7,654 nt of DNA from Dehalococcoidia bacterium. Its GTDB lineage: Bacteria > Chloroflexota > Dehalococcoidia > E44-bin15 > DAOWNJ01. Location of the stretch: assembly GCA_030642645.1 (NCBI GenBank), contig DAOWNJ010000043.1, positions 1-7,654 on the forward strand. The letters are read 5' to 3'. The notes below the pieces were generated by a model. That model was not told the DNA's origin, made no database searches, and worked only from the letters and a program-made list of their open reading frames with translations. Shown here piece after piece: positions 5,990 to 7,654 of the stretch. The translations under genes and the position numbers were made by a program. Each line of letters begins with the position of its first letter. Position 1 is the stretch's first letter.

Positions 5990-7026
5990 CTCGCTACCTC
6001 CTTTACAACGCTGCTGATTATATCAAGCGCCGTTTTGATGTCCTCAAGCTCGATCCCGTAGTGAGTAACCATCCTGACCCGCCTTCCTCCGAAGGGCACG
6101 GCCTTTACCCCTCTTTCAGCGAGCCTTGTCACAAACCTCTCAGGGGAGCCATTTATAAGCTCGAAGATGACGATATTCGTCCGGACAGTCTCCGGGTCAA
6201 TGATGAGGCCATTTATATTGCAAAGGCCCTCAGCCAGGACCTTTGCATTTCTGTGGTCCTCGGTGAGCCGCTCCACCATTGTCTCCAGAGCAACGATCCC
6301 GGCGGCGGCGATTATTCCCGCCTGGCGCATCCCCCCGCCGAGCATCTTTCGATACTTGCGTGCCCTTTCAACGAATTCAGCGTCCCCCGAGAGCATTGAG
6401 CCTACAGGTGCAGCCAGTCCCTTACAGAGACTGAAGCTCACTGAGGTCGCATCCCTTGTTAGCTCACGGGCCTCTACCCCAAGAGAGACCGCAGCATTGA
6501 AAATACGGGCCCCATCAAGGTGCAGTGGGGTCATGTGTCTCGTGGCAACCTCGGCCACCTTCTTTGTATCCTCGGCGCTCAAGGCCGCGCCACAGCAGCG
6601 GTTATGAGTGTTTTCAAGGCACACAAGCCCTATCGGTGCGAAGTGAATATCCGGGGGGCGAAAGCATGCCTCCACTTCCTCGGGCTCGAGCATGCCACGC
6701 TTATTGTTGGGTAGAATATGAATATGAACCCCGGCCACTGTGGATGAGCCCCCAACCTCGTAGGAAAACATGTGTGATTCATCCCCAAGGATCACCTCAT
6801 CTCCCCGCTGGCAGTGGGTGAGAACCGCAAGGAGGTTGCTCATCGTCCCGCTTGCGGTAAACAGTGCCCTCTCCTTCCCCATCACCTCGGCTGCCATAGC
6901 CTCAAGGCGGTTCACCGTGGGGTCCTCCCCCCACCCATCATCGCCGACCTCTGCCTGCCTCATCGCCTCCCGCATGGCATCGGTGGGCTGGGTAACGGTA
7001 TCGCTTCGAAGATCAATAACCTTCAT
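5986..7026 (-). CDS. ltaE: Low-specificity L-threonine aldolase (PLP-dependent)
   Basis: This fold-type I PLP enzyme cleaves L-threonine or L-allo-threonine to glycine and acetaldehyde. At 346 residues it matches the usual length. It opens with IDLRSDTVTQPTDAMREAM, then GEDPTVNRLE (33-42) and ALFTASGTMSN (54-64), which includes the phosphate-binding region. GDESH gives His85, which stacks on the cofactor ring. LHLDGARIFNAA follows with Asp171 and Arg174, then SFSLCKGL with Lys202, the Schiff-base lysine. The normally conserved DVYGEDPT reads DGWGEDPT here. The ATG at 7026 has GGAGGG (complement 7033-7038) 6 nt upstream. It leads the minus-strand block. Supplying glycine to the one-carbon pool would fit the nearby formate-tetrahydrofolate ligase, but that link is inference. 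Beta-hydroxy amino acids other than threonine could be the true substrate. Confidence 0.94.
   Translation of the reverse strand: MKVIDLRSDTVTQPTDAMREAMRQAEVGDDGWGEDPTVNRLEAMAAEVMGKERALFTASGTMSNLLAVLTHCQRGDEVILGDESHMFSYEVGGSSTVAGVHIHILPNNKRGMLEPEEVEACFRPPDIHFAPIGLVCLENTHNRCCGAALSAEDTKKVAEVATRHMTPLHLDGARIFNAAVSLGVEARELTRDATSVSFSLCKGLAAPVGSMLSGDAEFVERARKYRKMLGGGMRQAGIIAAAGIVALETMVERLTEDHRNAKVLAEGLCNINGLIIDPETVRTNIVIFELINGSPERFVTRLAERGVKAVPFGGRRVRMVTHYGIELEDIKTALDIISSVVKEVAR
5996..6004 (-). promoter_or_regulatory. Ribosome binding site of the DegV gene, inside the threonine aldolase gene
   Basis: AAAGGAGGT on the minus strand lies 6 nt before the DegV ATG, within the last codons of the upstream gene. 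With the ATGA overlap it indicates coupled translation. Confidence 0.75.
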
Positions 7027-7046
7027 CCCTCGCCCTCCAGATAAAG

Positions 7047-7067
7047 TGGCTTATATATTGTAAGCCA
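7047..7067. repeat. Perfect 7-bp inverted repeat over the candidate -10 (possible operator)
   Basis: TGGCTTA (7047-7053) and TAAGCCA (7061-7067) are exact reverse complements around the 7-nt centre TATATTG. The element spans the candidate -10 and start point of the minus-strand block and ends 20 nt before its ATG. Placement suits a repressor operator. As RNA, only part would be transcribed from the predicted start. No regulator gene is in view. Confidence 0.5.
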
Positions 7068-7085
7068 GAGCTTGCAAAATTCCAA
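7057..7085 (-). promoter_or_regulatory. Candidate sigma70-type promoter for the threonine aldolase block
   Basis: Reading the minus strand, TTGGAA (complement 7080-7085, 4/6 to consensus) and TACAAT (complement 7057-7062, 5/6) are exactly 17 nt apart. Transcription would start near 7050, giving a leader of about 24 nt before the ATG. Assigned by eye only. Confidence 0.45.
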
Positions 7086-7100
7086 GCATTGGTTTATGAT
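7072..7100 (+). promoter_or_regulatory. Candidate sigma70-type promoter for the substrate-binding lipoprotein gene
   Basis: TTGCAA (7072-7077, 4/6) and TATGAT (7095-7100, 5/6) are separated by 17 nt. Transcription would start near 7107, leaving a leader of about 114 nt. It interleaves with the opposite-strand promoter. Assigned by eye, so moderate to low certainty. Confidence 0.35.
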
Positions 7101-7169
7101 TGGCGAAAATTACAACCTTCAAAAAGTCGCATTCTGTGAAAACTTTAGTGAGGGAGGTGCGATTTTGAG

Positions 7170-7205
7170 GTAGATTCTGAAGCTGTTGTGTTAGCGAAAA
7201 TCTAC
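7170..7205 (+). repeat. Stem-loop in the leader of the lipoprotein gene
   Basis: GTAGATT (7170-7176) pairs exactly with AATCTAC (7199-7205) around a 22-nt loop. A G-U pair (7169/7206) can extend it. The stem ends 5 nt before the ribosome binding site at 7211. It could influence translation, but a 7-bp A/T-rich stem with a long loop is weak and may be chance. Confidence 0.3.
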
Positions 7206-7220
7206 TGAATAGGGAGGTCA

Positions 7221-7654
7221 ATGGCTTTGAGAAAGCGAGGTTTTACCCTGATCGCGCTGATACTGGTGGGGGTTCTGGTTTGTTTAGGGATGGTTGGCTG
7301 CGGTACGACTCCTGCAACCTATAAGATTGGGGTCAGCCAGATCATGACCCACCCAGCCCTGGATGACTTCCGTGATGGCTTTATTGCCGGTCTCGCTGAA
7401 GAGGGATATGTTGAAGGGGATAATGTAGAATATGTCTTACAGAATGCAAATGGAGATATGTCCACAAATCAGACCATCGCCATGACGCTTGTGGATGAGA
7501 ACTGCGACCTGATCCTTGGAATTTCTACCCCGAGCATTATGGCTATCGCCGAGGCCGCTGAGGGTACAGATATACCAATCGTCTTCGGCGCGGTCACTGA
7601 CCCGGTCGTTGCTGGGATACTGGAAGACCCTGAGCATCCCGGTGGGAATATAAC
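7221..7654 (+). CDS. ABC transporter substrate-binding lipoprotein, ABC_sub_bind (TrpX-like) family, 3'-truncated
   Basis: The frame is open from the ATG at 7221 to the window end, 144 codons of a protein normally about 320 long. It starts with a lipoprotein signal: basic RKR at 4-6, a hydrophobic run to about residue 25, and the lipobox MVGC with Cys27 as the lipidated residue. The mature part, YKIGVSQIMTHPALDDFRDG followed by AGLAEEGYVEG, LVDENCDLILGISTPS and IPIVFGAVTDPVVAG, matches the family of periplasmic-binding-like proteins that serve tryptophan or tyrosine and other uptake systems. It should be anchored on the outer face of the cytoplasmic membrane. AGGGAGGT lies at 7211-7218, leaving only 3 nt from GGAGG to the ATG. 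An in-frame TTG at 7227 has a better 9-nt spacing. Permease and ATPase genes are expected beyond the edge. The ligand cannot be predicted. Confidence 0.9.
   Translation, partial: MALRKRGFTLIALILVGVLVCLGMVGCGTTPATYKIGVSQIMTHPALDDFRDGFIAGLAEEGYVEGDNVEYVLQNANGDMSTNQTIAMTLVDENCDLILGISTPSIMAIAEAAEGTDIPIVFGAVTDPVVAGILEDPEHPGGNI

Noticed and set aside
7148..7168. Tiny GTG-started leader ORF in the divergent region
   Set aside because: It would be only six codons with no ribosome binding site before it, and nothing distinguishes it from chance.

Overview
The window looks like an ordinary stretch of a bacterial chromosome. It has moderate GC, short gaps, and a TTG start used alongside ATG starts. queA marks it as bacterial. 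A formate-tetrahydrofolate ligase followed by the alpha part of an ADP-forming acyl-CoA synthetase suggests an anaerobe that uses the methyl branch of the Wood-Ljungdahl pathway or folate-linked one-carbon chemistry and makes ATP from acyl-CoA. A Chloroflexota (Dehalococcoidia-like) origin is a guess from gene content and style. No marker gene in the window settles it.

Left block, plus strand (1-4346): four genes in a tight row. They are the 3' three quarters of fhs, a stand-alone ADP-forming acyl-CoA synthetase alpha-type subunit, queA, and a small metallo-beta-lactamase-fold protein of the dihydropterin-phosphate-synthase-like group. Gaps are 12, 3 and 18 nt (6 nt if the upstream ATG of the last gene is used), so one transcript is likely. 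Its promoter lies left of the window.

Right block, minus strand (7026 down to 4360): threonine aldolase, a DegV-family fatty-acid-binding protein and a crotonase-fold protein, transcribed in that order. The first two overlap by 4 nt (ATGA). The third follows after 31 nt behind a strong ribosome binding site. The two blocks converge and their stop codons are only 13 nt apart, with no convincing terminator.

Right edge: a divergent intergenic region (7027-7220) carries overlapping candidate promoters for the minus-strand block and for a plus-strand lipoprotein gene that runs off the window. That gene encodes a substrate-binding protein of the ABC_sub_bind (TrpX-like) type. A perfect 7-bp inverted repeat covers the candidate -10 of the minus-strand promoter, and a second hairpin sits just before the lipoprotein's ribosome binding site.

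The shared themes are one-carbon and glycine metabolism (Fhs, threonine aldolase), pterin or 7-deazaguanine chemistry (MBL protein, QueA), and acyl-CoA or fatty acid handling (acyl-CoA synthetase alpha, DegV, crotonase). I see no mobile element, CRISPR array, tRNA, rRNA or defence system. The most unusual points are a crotonase that lacks both usual catalytic glutamates, an acyl-CoA synthetase alpha subunit with no adjacent ATP-grasp partner, a cysteine-rich tail on the MBL protein, and a divergent Fhs.
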